DNA of 64,000 nt. Source: Pachypanchax playfairii. Lineage: Eukaryota; Chordata; Actinopteri; Cyprinodontiformes; Aplocheilidae. The notes under the pieces are model-generated. The model was not told the origin of the DNA, did not search any database, and was given only the letters and a program-made list of their open reading frames with translations. Location: positions 3,996,974 to 4,060,973 of the forward strand of contig SSNP01000017.1 in assembly GCA_006937955.1 (NCBI GenBank). The letters run 5' to 3'. Position numbers and translations under genes: made by a program. Below are positions 24,571 to 37,765 of this stretch, piece by piece (within the stretch, counting starts at the first letter, position 1; every line of letters starts with the position of its first letter).

Positions 24571-27548
24571 ACACAAGCACATTTTAAATGCCGAGAGAGT
24601 CGAAACATGGAGCAGAATCAATATACGTAAAGCAAGGATTCACAATATCGGGGCATCAAAGATGTTAAAGAATTTCTGAGAACAGAAGCATGAAACATAT
24701 CGAAGAGAATCTCTCCCGGGAGACACAGACAGGTTTTAAAAGAAGTTTGAATGAATCACGTCAGCATTCGTAGAAATCCCATTTACATCAGACTCAAGTG
24801 ATGAAAAACACACAAATCAAATGATATAAATGTCTGTAATCTGTTTCTGACAAACACCAATTGCTTTTAATCAAAATATATGAAATTCTGGATTTTTTTC
24901 TGCTTCATTTGATCACCCATTATTTTTTCCCTCAACTTTGAAGAACAAACTGAATTTCAGAAGATGCAGCCACACCATAGACACAATTCATGAGTGTGTG
25001 TGTGTGTGCGCACAGACACACACATTGTCTGCACTCATGTGTGAATTCCTCAGATTTAATTAGAAGCTAATTTTGTGTCATTATACAACTGCAAACAATA
25101 TGGAAATGAGCTCCTAGGTTCCTGACAGTTCAGTTGACTTTGACCGGAAAGAAGCTTGACAAATTGAAGAAAAGAAATAGCTCGTTCATTAGTGTATTGT
25201 TTACTAAGCAATTATCTGACAGCTGAATGGGGGCATAAAAAAGTTGAGTGAGGAGGCTTGTCTGTGGAAACTTGAATCCAAAGTTTTCACAGAACAACAC
25301 GTTTTCTTGTCTAATAAATGTCTGTAAAATTATTTATAAATTCTTTTAAAACACATATCTGCAAAAAGTGTTCAGTCCTCTCTTGATGAAATATTCAAAG
25401 ACATTCGTGCTGCTAATTTACTTTAGTTGTGATGATCAAATACCCCCAAAAATGAGCTTACATGAGTTACAAGCAGGTGTCTTTGTTATTTTACAATCTA
25501 TTTTATAGAATACAGCTTTGACTACTCTAAAACACCAAAACAGGTAACATGCTTTTATTTTAGGTGAAAAAAATGAATAACAATAAAAATGATTAAATCA
25601 ACTACAACATAAATCTTTTATTTGAAAGTAAAAAATGTAGCCTTTTATAAAAACTCAACCTCATTTGATGTCTGGAGGTCAAATTTGCTCAAAGACACAT
25701 GACTGTCAGAACAAATAATACATAATTACTTGTCTACTTTGTTCAAAAACTGTCCTTCTCTTGAATATGGACGCCGCTAGTTCAAACAACCTTCATCTTT
25801 TCACTGCACAAGCATTAGAGCTCAGTTCTAAAACAGTCTAATAAAGTAAAACTTACAGCCAGACAATATAAAAGCAGTCTGTCTGGGTTTGAAACCATTA
25901 AGCCTGCAAGGATAAATATGTTCAGATAAGGACAGAACTTGCTGAAGATGTATACAATCGCCACTCGTGTTCTGCAAATTGTTCATGAATGTTCTGCATT
26001 AAACTCTTGGACCTGTCAGTCTGACATAGTTGCTGTAATTCTCCTAATTGCTGAAAATGTCACATTTTACAGGATAATAATCTTTTATAATAAGAGCTGC
26101 TACATGAAAATTGGGGGGATGAAGTGATTCTTACTTAGACTGTGTACAAGGATGCACACTCAGCATACTGATGTAATGACTGAGTGTGAGAGATTAGATT
26201 GGATTGATAATTCTCTCATCCCTCCTGACAGATCCTTTTATCTGAGAAAGTCCATTTCTTCTCCCAGTTCTTGTGTCACATGGTGATTGTTTGCAAATGC
26301 TGTTGGTTATCTTGTTTAGAACATTTAACAGGCTGACAGGCTGACAGGGCAGTCATGCAGAGGGGCACATAGAAATGGGACTAGATGGGTTATTAAATGC
26401 AAATATTTCACTGCACATCTACTGAATGTATGAACTTGTAAAAGTAAAAACAATAACAAACTTTAAGGTTTGGCTATAAAATACAGCTCTAAATAGGTAA
26501 TTATACGGATTTTATGTTCAGAGAATTTTATTCCAGTTCGACTAGATGCAGAAAATTGTTGTTTACGTGCAGCACCTCCCTTGTATTTTCTTAAAGTTTT
26601 ATTTATTACAAATAGTTCTAAAATGTTCTTATCATCAGTTTTTACAAACACTACATGGATTAAAACCATTTATTATATTTTATGTTATTCACAGCATGAG
26701 TTTTTTTTTTTTCTCCTGAAGATAAAAAACAAAAACAAAAAACCTGGTTTAAGTTTCTCAGAGCTCAAATTATAAAAAAAACATTTTATTTTAACCATGT
26801 TTTTCAAGACACAAAAAGTTTATAGAAATTTCCATTTGATTTTAGATGTAAAAAATAGTTAAAACATGTTTTCATTTCTTTTAAAAGGGCAACAAAGAGA
26901 AAAAAGTCCAGTCTACAACAGCCCTTATGAAAAGTAGTTCCGTAGAGCTCTTCCATCTTGGTTTGCCTCCTATTTTTTTTTTTTAAGAATGACGCTGACA
27001 TCAAATTCTGGAGTCAAGGTTTTCTAATACAACAAAGTTGACCAATAAATTCATTCACCTTTTAAACAAACTACCAGTCACAGATTAAAGTGTGTTTTGC
27101 ATTTCAGAACAACTTTTAACAGAATTGAAATGATGTACAAAAACTCCAGTAAACCAAAGCAGACTCATGAGCAGAAGGTGAGCTGTTCAAATCCTGAGTA
27201 TCATCTGGGAAAACCTGCTTCATGATCACCTTAAGGCTGCCTCTGAGCAAACCACATAACCTTCATCTGCTCCAGAGCAACTGCTCAGTGATGAGAGGGA
27301 CAGTGTTAGACTCTAGCTGGATTGGGAAGTTCACAGAAGTAGCTGCACTTTGAGTCTCAGGTATCGAGAGAGCGAGGAATGAGCTTGCGTGGTCGGCAAT
27401 CCCTGCCTGAATAAATTTAGATGAAAAAAAAGATGGTTTGCTTGCAGTCATCACATCAGCACTGCTCTGCAAAAAGGTTTAAAGAAAACAGATGCTAACG
27501 TCAGCACAGCGACAGGAACTGGTCAGATCTAAGCTCCTCTAGGGAAGA

Positions 27549-27550
<2 letters not shown>
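24571..27550. other. AT-rich non-coding DNA with minor (GT)/(CA) run
   Basis: A short run tgtgtgtgtgtgcgcacagacacacaca near 24995-25023 is an imperfect GT/CA inverted pair. The doublet ggctgacaggctgacagg lies near 26332. Overlapping ORFs near 26463-26775 on both strands are AT-driven. No gene recognised. Confidence 0.5.

Positions 27551-27631
<81 letters not shown>
27551..27631. repeat. Compound (TA)n(GA)n microsatellite
   Basis: About 42 bp of alternating TA, from a short GTGT lead at 27551 to about 27595, passes directly into about 36 bp of GA to 27631. Both blocks are uninterrupted. Such compound tracts are hypervariable in length. Confidence 0.97.
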
Positions 27632-27634
<3 letters not shown>

Positions 27635-28799
27635 GTGTGTATATAAAAGTGTGAGGTTCAATGGTGAATACTGGATAAACAAAATAAAACTGAATTTACA
27701 GTGTCAGTTTGATTTACTGCTGTCACATCATTTATTATAAATCAAGTCCAAATGATAAATCAGACAGACTCATCCAGCATAATGTCGGGGTGACACATTA
27801 AGATCATTTTATTCATGTTAAATTCATATTTTGATGTGATTTTTAAACAAATTAACAGAACAGCATCATTGTATTTAATAACAAGAAATTAATGCGCTTA
27901 GATTTGTTTGTAATTAATCTATCTAACATTATAAACTGTTTTTTTTTAACAGGTGATGTATCTCCTAATTGTGACAAGTAAATTTAACATGGACTAGATA
28001 ATTAATGTTCGATTTATATTTAGTCTTTTTTCATGTGGCAAGCTAAAAATTTGTTAAATGTTGTAGAAAGTGACGTCATTTTTTTCTGGTAAATAATTAA
28101 CCTTTACATTAGTTAAATAGTCCACTGTTAAATAGTCTAATCAAGTCAAATCCACTCAGATCCAATATTCCTTTTTTTCACTGAAGCTATTTAGTTTAAC
28201 TAGACAAGAAAAACAAACATAAACAAAAAATGATTTTTTTAGAGTTGTATATTGTGTGTAAGCTAACACAGCATGTTTTCACACACAGAGAGAAACAGTT
28301 ACATAATCCCAAAATATCAATAACACATGTCATTTTAAACATTTACAATAAACCTGCCACAAATATGTTTCAAAATAGGATTAATCTATATTTGAATTTA
28401 TACTCCTAAAATCTTTATTGTTCTTTGATCAATAGGTCTGTTCAAGATTTTAACAATAACTAAGAAACATCATCTCCAAGTGGCCTCAGTTGGTAGCAGG
28501 AAAAAAAAATCTAATTTTGAATAATTGGAGGGTTTATTACTCTTTTAAATATCTAACATAATGTCAGTACATGACAAATTCTATGATGAAAAATAATAGA
28601 TTTTGTCTTTTTTCCTGTTGTTATAAATGTGACCATATTCCCAGAGTTTTTGAAGTGATTTTATTGAGTATAAAATGTTTTTTTTTTTTTTTTATAACAC
28701 CTCCCTCTTAACTTGCTTCAATAACTACAGCAACCTTGACCCTTAAAAATGAAAAATGTATTGATGGTTAGTGGAATAATAGTTATCTGGAGAGTCCTC
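27632..28799. other. AT-rich non-coding DNA
   Basis: Very AT-rich with frequent poly(T), including 28679-28694. No ORF of note, gene or named repeat. Confidence 0.55.
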
Positions 28800-29560
28800 A
28801 ACAATGATACAACTGTCATGCATGGGTTCATCTTAATTTCCTGACTGGAGCTGAGATTGCATGTGAGCAATAAGATTCACTGTGAGCTTGTATTAGCTTA
28901 GCTACAAGCTGCGTAACGCTGCCAGGCACTTGTAATTGCACTGGGTGTCAGAGGGGATGGCATGTGCCCTCACAGTAGTTGCCTATAGACAGATGGACTG
29001 GGGATCCGCATTGACATCCTGATGGTGACAGGCCACAATACCTCACACTATGTTGGCCTGACAACAAAGGAGCCCTCCACTGTGCAATAATCTGATGCTC
29101 GGCCCAACAAGCTGTTACTGCATCAGTCAGATAGCAACAGTTTTAGTGTCCAATAAAGCTAAAAAAAATAATACAGCTCTCCCAACCAGCAAAAAAGTCA
29201 ACAAATAATAAAGAGACATCAGATAAGTACTGCCTGTCAGGATAACACTGTTAAAGCTTTGGTCATTTTGAGATTGTCTCCCCACCTTGTGAGTCTGGCC
29301 ATATTAACATGCAAGGTGTGGCAAGGTCTTGGATCCACAACCTTAAAGGTATGGCAGTAAGTCAATGCAAAATACTGAATTATTTATAGGCGGACAAATA
29401 AATTCCAAGCAACAACACCAAGACAGACTCAGGGGCCGACTGGTTATTAACGTGAAGTTGGTCAGGAAACTTTGGGCTGTTAAAAAGGGCAATGGCTGAA
29501 TATCTTACTCGACAAATTAGGATGGGGATCACCGGTGCCTACAGAGGTCAAATCAATGTG
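28800..29560. other. GC-richer block, possible conserved non-coding element
   Basis: About 760 bp less AT-rich and more complex than the surrounding DNA, with no ORF long enough to list. It contains gtaattgcac, ttattaacgtga and several CAGGTA/CAGATG E-box-like sites. The lack of reading frames despite moderate GC argues for non-coding function or an old repeat I cannot name. Confidence 0.25.
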
Positions 29561-30845
29561 AAGCAGGTAATGAATTTAAGCAGCAGTGGGAAAAAAAATA
29601 TCATGAATGTCAAGGTGAAATTTGACATTTCTTTTATTTTATTTGCCTAGCCTCTATAATACATAAGTGTTGCCGTTGTACTGACAGACATAAAACCTGA
29701 CATTTCAACTTGAGTACCAGGACCGTTTAAATTGTTTCACCTGCTTGTGTTTATCTGTGGGCAGTAAGTGAAAAAAGTCGAGCCTTCAAGATTTATTTTA
29801 GGGTTATTCAACATGTTACTGAGTGTAAATGAGACTCTAAGAAATAAATGTATAGCCTTTAACACATGAAACTCAAACTGATGTATTTATTGAGTCATTG
29901 AAATTTTTGTTCATATTCTCTACTATTTTTAAGTATTTTTTGTGTTGCTTTTTTAAAATTAATTTAGCAAACATAAAGTTACTTACATACTTTTGACTGT
30001 ACTTTAACATAATTTTAGGTTATAGTCCAGATAACTAAACACAATATGTTGCTAATATTTGCAACTAAAATGCTTTTTATGCCAAAAAGCTGCACAATCT
30101 GCCTTTTACTGCAGGCTTTTAATAAAACTGTACAGGAAGAGAAACTCTGAGCTGATTTAGCGAGCAGCAACTAAAATATGCATGACTGATGCTGATCAGA
30201 AACCATAACTGCTCATTAGATATTATAATGAAATCAAATGTGGAAAGTAATACTGATTGCCCGTGTCTGCATACAACAGCAACTTTTTTTTTTTATTTTC
30301 AAAAACAATTAATAGATGCATTTAAAGGACTTTTACTTGAGGCATCTCTTACCATCTGCCTCATCACGTGTTTGACATTAATGCCTACTGTGAGAACGCT
30401 GAAGCAACGAAAAGCATTTCACCCACAACTGTGACACAGTTACATTGAGGGTAGTAATTAAAATTTATGTAATTCACTTATTAAAGAAATTCAGTATTTA
30501 AAAGTTTCAAGCTCTTTAAGACTTGTGAAATGAGGTTAAGGTCAGTTTATGCCAGATCAGGTACCACGATAGCAACCAATTCTTGATCAAACTTTAAAAA
30601 ACTCAGTATTTCAAGGTTCAAATGATAATACATCTGGTATTTAATATCTCTGGTATAAAGCTGCACCTTAAGACCATCAATGTCACCCTGTAGGAATCTG
30701 TATTACACAGACATACTGTATGGAGAAAAAAATCTAAATTCAAATGACTATTGAAGCAGAAAGTGTTCCCTCTGCGATAAGCTCTTTGGAATAGTGGAGT
30801 GACAGATATCCACAGCATGTGGCCTCCCTGCATGCTCCTGAACAA

Positions 30846-30848
<3 letters not shown>
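29561..30848. other. AT-rich non-coding DNA
   Basis: No supported gene. An 81-codon plus-strand ORF (30189-30434) has no recognised motif. Three minus-strand ORFs crossing 30618-30972 owe their length to the (CA)n tract that starts at 30849. Confidence 0.5.

Positions 30849-30896
<48 letters not shown>
30849..30896. repeat. (CA)n dinucleotide microsatellite
   Basis: About 24 uninterrupted CA units. It makes artificial cysteine/valine runs in minus-strand translations. Confidence 0.97.
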
Positions 30897-33800
30897 ATCT
30901 CCACCAGCACTGCTCTGACAACTGGAACACAGGGCAGCAAACATCTAAAACTCCAGAAACTTTATTCCACAATTACTTTATGATACAATGAATACGATAG
31001 TAAAAATAGAAAATAGGTCACGCCGTAAAAAAGTTGCACTTTTAAATGAAAAAGTCTGAAAAAGCATGTTGTGCTTTTTGAATGTCATCAAGCTTTTTAT
31101 TTGCATTTTATTTCTCTGAAAAAAAATAGCTTGTGAGTGTCTTAACAGATGTCAGTGTGGGTTTTGTTAAAGCCCCAAGTTCTGATATATCTCACATTTA
31201 TTCTTCTGAAACTGAGAAGTTGAAATTTTCTAACTATAATTTCACTGTAAAGACAAATTAAATGTATAAGCACTCTAATATTCCTTTAAATAGAATTAAA
31301 ACAGCAAACTCCAAAATGTTATTCTTGTAGAAAACTGACTGTAATAAAGAAATCATTATGAAACCAAACCTCATTTTCTTTTAAATGTGACAATGACTCA
31401 GCAGTTTCTATATCTAACCTGTTACTAATGATACATTTGATGACCACATACAGTACATGCAAACAGTCTGTTAAAAGAAAGTAAATACAAGGACAAAAAA
31501 AAAAAAACCAAAGCAAACACAAATAACCAACAAAGAGTAATAAACTTATGTTAAACTTGAGTATTATCATTAGAAATCACATGCCTTTCTGAAAAGTATC
31601 ATTCAAACTCCTTTAAAAGTCTCAATAATTTGATTATAACTATTAGAGAATGAGATATTTCCTCTCATGAACTGATGTCTTGGTGCACTGACAGTAAAAA
31701 TTACTTTGTATGTATCTCAGAGATACAAACAGATGCACGGAACATCCTGGAGAATAAACAAACTGCTCTTTGCTCTTTTCAATGTTTCACTTTACATTTG
31801 GCTCTGATGCCCTCACAACACAGCTGGTTGCACATAAACAAAGCTGATGTTATTTGTTTAGATTGGGGGGGTGGTTCATTTTATTAAAAACTAAGATTGG
31901 TCATCCTGAAAATTGATCTATCAAACAGCAAGCCTCACAAAAGAATATAAATAACTACCTATTAGAGTTTAAACCTGAATTTATTAAGAAATAAAGTTGA
32001 TAGATTGTGTTTGTCAAAAAAAAAAAACGAGAAGACTTTGCTAAAGAAACCAAATCAAAACATTAAAAAAAGCTCTAAATTAATTTTCACCAGACATTCT
32101 TATTTACCATGAAAGGATCAAATGAAATGCGTCTGTCCAAATCTAGTACTGAGAATAAAACAAAATGCAAAGACCCGACAAATGCACGATACTGGCTCTA
32201 TGCAGGTGTTTGAAGTTTATGGGGAAACTTTCCCGTCCCTTTAGCTTCTTATTCTAATATCAGTTTATTATGTAGAAGGTATGAGCCATATGTTTGCAGG
32301 AATTACTTAAAAATGTGTTAAAATATGCAATAAGTGCTATATGAGCTAAAATTATTGTACAGATAGTTGTTTTTTTTTATACCAGTATTTGTTTGTCAAT
32401 ATTATTATCAGTATTCATCATTCATCATTACACTCAGTTATATAAGAAATCCTTCACTCTTTGTTATAAAACTTTAACAAGGGGTTCATTATCTGTTGTA
32501 TGATAAATGACCAGCTATGCACGAGGCTGATGAGTCTGCAGGATGGAAACAGGAAGCACGCAGCAATGAGCCTGTTGTGTTCTAACAAACTGAGAGGAGG
32601 CTGTAACCTATCTCAAAAAGCCTCCTTTTTTTTTTTTCCTAAGAAACCAGTTCATCTGTGTGCGGATCTTATTTTGAAGGTTTTTTTTTTGTGAACTTAA
32701 ATCTCATTTTGCTGCAGTTGTCAGGATAAAAAAAATACGAATGTCAGACCCGTTCATCCAAAAAGCCTTGTGTTAACATTTTAGCAGTTCTCTGAAATAT
32801 ATGCACATTCGTAACTTCTAGTTACGGCAGTGAAAGAAGATTGACAAGCAAACTATGAGTTAATCTGATTAAAAACACTGTATGTGTAAGACCACAGCAA
32901 AACAAAATGTTAGTTTTAGTGGTATACGGCAGGACATGAATGTAGATGATTCATTAGCTTTGTGGTTCTTTCATCACATGAACTCTGCTTCAGGTGAAGG
33001 TAGAGAGACTTTCTTATAAACCATTTCCATCAACACTTAAAACAAAACTTAAAATACAGTCACACAACAGATCTGAACCTCTTGAGAAGCTTAAAAATCT
33101 TTAAAAGTCTCTCATCACCCTCGTTCTGCATCTATCTCACTTAACATAGATTTCAGCAAAATGAACTAATTTTTTGCTAGTTTTTTTTTACAATGGAAGA
33201 TTTTTACAGCCACAATAAAAGAAGATTATCCCAAAATATTACACACTTTAAATTAATGCAATTTAAATGAATCACAGATCTCTGGGTTCTCACTCATCTT
33301 TCTGCTCGCTCTGCTTTTTGGTCAAGTGATTTTTCAAGCAATACCCATGAGAATACACAGAGAATGAGGATATACACACAGGTGCCCCGCCTCCACTTGC
33401 TCAGCTCTGTGTTAAACATCTTGAGACTTCAAAATCACAGGCTTTCTGCTTGCTTTAACAAAGAGAGTCTGGAAACCTGTCTGAGAACTCACTCAGGTAT
33501 AGCAGAAGGCCCACAAGTGACTCAGTGCAAATCACCTCCACACATTGGCAGCTCTTTTGTTGTGATCGTCTCTGATACAGTAAGTCAAGTTCATTTAGGG
33601 CTTTCATAGAAGTCTGGCCAGAAAGCTTTTAATCTGGAATCCTAATGGCACAAACTGTCCACAGTGAAGCATTAACATGTAATTCTTTAAATCCAGACCA
33701 ATTTCACGGTAAATACTTTCACATACCCAAAGTAAACCTTTACTGTGAATTTATACACAACTTGCAACCTGTTTAAAAGGGACCAGTGACCAAAATAACA

Positions 33801-36800
33801 GCAGCTGAGTTGACAAAAAAGACTACTGAAGCTGGAGTTTAGTGGGTCTATAAGAAATGCTGCCTTAAACCCGTAAAATCCATGAAGAAAGACACTGAGT
33901 GTCTTTGACTCAGTTTTAATATCTTTGGTTGTGTTTTACTTTGAAGCTTTAGGATACAAAGGGGTCAATTACAGAAAGATAATCCATAACTAATTTACTT
34001 GATTGATGGTCTAATTATTCCTGTTTGTGTCATGCTTGATATTTCACTCTTTGATGAGTGCTCAGTGTGGACCAGTAGCAGTAATGAACACGCAAACATG
34101 AGTTTAGCTTCAAGCTTTTCTATGAGCATTAAAAACACATTATATTATAGGTTAAATCAAACTCATTAAAGACTTTATCATGTAAGTTTCAAGAGTTTTT
34201 ATATGATTTTAGACTTTAAAACACTTTGGAGCATCAGCTTCTTACATATATAACAACTCTTCCTCACCCTTGCAAGTTCAGGTTCTCTACCAGAGGTCTG
34301 GGAGCTTGACGGTTCTGTTCAGTATCTTTGCTGTTCACAGCAACGTTTCTGGACTGAGACATCAAATGTTTTTCCTTGGGATCTGCTGTAGCCACTCCTC
34401 CAGTTCTGATGAGGATTCCTTTTAATTCAAGTAATGATTGCTGTTTTCTGATACTCCACTAAAACAGACAGGTAACCCAAACCAACACAAACACAATCAC
34501 CAATCTGTCTCAAATTAGCCCTGACACCTTTCACTAATAAAAACAAATGCCACACGTATGACCAAAGCATGTGAACATCTGCTCATAAGTTCATCTGCAG
34601 CTCACGATCCAAAACCGTCTGTGAAAATGTGACACTTCATGTTGGTTTTTACAATATGAATCCAACAGCTACATATGGAGACAAAAGCTCTTTATTATAT
34701 TACTGTCATGCATGTGTTGCATAAAACAGCAATGAGATAACATGAATAAAAAGATCAGGAAAATACTGAATAGAAAAAAAAAACCTTTTTGTGTCACAAT
34801 GATGAGAGTTTCTCATTTAATTTTTAAGTGAGTAGCATTCATCACTTTGATGATATGTCTTATTATATTGGGATTATTGCTGAACAAAAATGTGTTTTTC
34901 TCTAATAAAATGATTTTTAATGTAGCTGTTGTGGACTTTTTCCACACAGAGTACTACCATGAAGCATTTCAGCACTTGAGTTTGGGAAAAATATAACTTT
35001 ACTGAAAACTTTTAGGTATTGTTTTCTTGCCAGACTTTCTTGAGTGCAAAATCCCTCATACGCAGTCTACCATTTCCCCTCAAGCAGCGAGTAAGAAGCC
35101 AGATCAAATAAAGAAAAGCAGGGATCAAGGCAGTTATTAAAATCTTGACTGTGCTTCTTGTTTGTTTCCAACATAAACTCTAAAATCACAATGCTAAATT
35201 TACTCAAATGTAATTATTGGCATTTCTGGAAATCCTTCAGTAAATCAAAAAATTCAGCAGGAAACAAAATCAATTTCACAGAGGAAATAAAACAAAGTGA
35301 AGCATCACTATAAATGTTTTGTTTTTTTTATAATGTAGACATTTTTGGACAAATCAGTTTTAGTATAAGATGTTTCTGGTGGGGCAGAGAGTCAAAGAAA
35401 GGTGGGGCATAATCCTTTAGCAAGTGGGTAAGAAAATAAATCCCTTTCAGCAGTACACTTAAAGATAAAGTAAAGGAAATACAGAAATGCATGCTTGATT
35501 TAATATTGTACCATTAAGGAGAATTTGAGCACCCTAGGATGAGCATGCCCATATCTCTTAAAGTGTCAGTGCGTTTTAGGTGGGAAGCAAAACTGAAAAT
35601 GAGACGATATCTTATGTGTAATACAAGATTTTATTTTAATGTGTTACAATTAGAAGGGCTTTCCTAGAATACACTGAGGTTCTTGGAAGCTTGTAAACCC
35701 TGAGGAATATTCTATGTTTCTTCATAGATTTGACCTAATACTGTTACAACTGGTCCCAATAGTGAGACACGATGAAGAGAAGTGATGAATGTGACAATAA
35801 GCCATTTTAATTATTGAAGAAAATGATCCAATAAAACACATAAAAGGCAAAAAGTGTGCTAACCTCTCAAACAAGAGGCAAGTTTAAGTGAGACATTAAA
35901 CTCTGGTGTTTTTAATCAAATGGATGAGTCAGAGGTCAGGTTCATGGTGTTTTCTGTCTTCAACCTTTTTTACTATAAATAAAGTTAGTGTCTGACTCCA
36001 CTGAGGCATTTTCAGGTTGTCAGCAAGTCAAACGGATTCACACTCGCAGACAAACAGGAACACATTTCCCAATTTACGCTCAGAGAACACATAGAAAAGG
36101 TGAAATCTATTAAAATCGGATTCCCTTCAGAGTAGGTAGACATCATCACTGACTTTAATACGTTTCCATCTGGGATCTAACAACACGTCCAAGAGCTGTA
36201 GAACTCAACAAGTGTTCTTGCAGAATTCAGAGAGTTTTGTCAACATGACACCTGATGTTTTCCCTGGAAGATATATTCTCTGACTTCAAAACACCCTCTA
36301 AACTGTCACATAAGTGTTTCCTGTAGAACAATGCCAGCATTCATCCTTCAAAACAAAATAGAAGATGTTACAAGATCTTTTGTTCCAAAAAGCCAAATGA
36401 CAACCACTTCTGTAACAGTCTGGATTACTTTAATAAGACCCAGTTTGTGTTTCACTTTAGTTTTCTGACACTGGGTTCGACACCTGGACTGTTAACTTGT
36501 CCAGGATATATTATGTCAATGATCACTGAAAAAAGGCCCCAGCCATCCCATGAGCTTGCACAGAATCAAGCAGGTATAGTAAATCAATACATGGGTGATT
36601 TGATAGTAAATAAAATGTTGCTATCTTTCAAACTTGTGAAATACTGTAACATACAACCCAGAGCCCAGCAGACTCACCGCTGCCACACTAAACTCTGTGT
36701 GATGAATGTGTTAAAGAAATGATTTCACATTAGTAACACTTAGTTTAAAAACTCATCTGTCATCCATGATGTCAAAAAGCAAATCAAAACCATGTTATAT

Positions 36801-36935
36801 AACATATTATAGTTTCACAGTATTTATGAGTGGCACTAGTCTGCTAATTTTTGTGGTGTAACCAATGATTAAAGGCTTTCAGTGTGCTATGCTGTGACTT
36901 TCAGTAGCTTTGTAATGCTAAATATGATACATCTT
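30897..36935. other. AT-rich non-coding DNA
   Basis: About 6 kb with no supported gene or named repeat. ORFs of 64-91 codons (for example 31675-31887, 32500-32694, 33364-33609, 36447-36722, all plus) have no shared motif, domain or splice context. Poly(A)/poly(T) runs occur near 31495-31507 and 32629-32638. Confidence 0.5.
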
Positions 36936-37169
36936 TGTGTGTGTGTGTGTGTGTGTGTGTGAAGCCTGGTCCCCATGAGGGGGACTCCCCTTTTTAGGGT
37001 TAGGGGTTAGGTTTATAGGTATGGTGTGAATAGAGTTTTAGTTAGTCTTAGGGTTAGTTATAGATCAGTAATGGTTAAGGTTAGGAAAAGGGTTTGGGTT
37101 AGGTATAAATCTAGTTACTAAAATCAATGGAAGTCAATGGACGGTCCCCATAAGGATACCAAAACACAC

Positions 37170-37224
<55 letters not shown>

Positions 37225-37430
37225 GCCTGGTCCCCATGAGGGGGACTCCCCTTTTTAGGGTTAGGGGTTAGGCTTATAGGTATGGTGTGAATAGAGTTTT
37301 AGTTAGTCTTAGGGTTAGTTATAGATCAGTAATGGTTAAGGTTAGGAAAAGGGTTTGGGTTAGGTATAAATCTAGTTACTAAAATCAATGGAAGTCAATG
37401 GACGGTCCCCATAAGGATACCAAAACACAC

Positions 37431-37477
<47 letters not shown>

Positions 37478-37683
37478 GCCTGGTCCCCATGAGGGGGACT
37501 CCCCTTTTTAGGGTTAGGGGTTAGGTTTATAGGTATGGTGTGAATAGAGTTTTAGTTAGTCTTAGGGTTAGTTATAGATCAGTAATGGTTAAGGTTAGGA
37601 AAAGGGTTTGGGTTAGGTATAAATCTAGTTACTAAAATCAATGGAAGTCAATGGACGGTCCCCATAAGGATACCAAAACACAC

Positions 37684-37763
<80 letters not shown>
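36936..37763 (+). repeat. Three tandem 'gtccccat' elements separated by (GT)n
   Basis: Cores start at 36961, 37222 and 37475, each about 210 bp from gaagcctggtccccatgagg to caaaacacacttg. They are separated by (GT)n of about 50 and 42 bp, flanked on the left by (GT)n at 36936-36960 and on the right by (GT)n of about 79 bp to 37763. The cores are essentially identical; I saw one substitution (copy 2 has ggcttata where copies 1 and 3 have ggtttata). The middle is rich in TTAGGG/GTTAGG stretches. Near-identity with GT junctions points to recent unequal exchange or slippage at the GT tracts. The 71-codon minus-strand ORF 37840-37625 is translated repeat. Confidence 0.93.

Positions 37764-37765
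<2 letters not shown>

Noticed and set aside
30618..30972. Overlapping minus-strand ORFs with valine/cysteine runs
   Set aside because: They are translated (CA)n microsatellite.
36470..36490. gggttcgaca resembling a tRNA B-box
   Set aside because: No A-box at the right distance and no cloverleaf can be formed by eye.
36970..37100. TTAGGG-like stretches suggesting an interstitial telomere
   Set aside because: The stretches are irregular and part of a dispersed repeat unit; there is no run of perfect TTAGGG repeats.
36936..37763. Tandem spaced repeats resembling a CRISPR array
   Set aside because: The units are about 210 bp with GT spacers in eukaryotic DNA, so not a CRISPR array.
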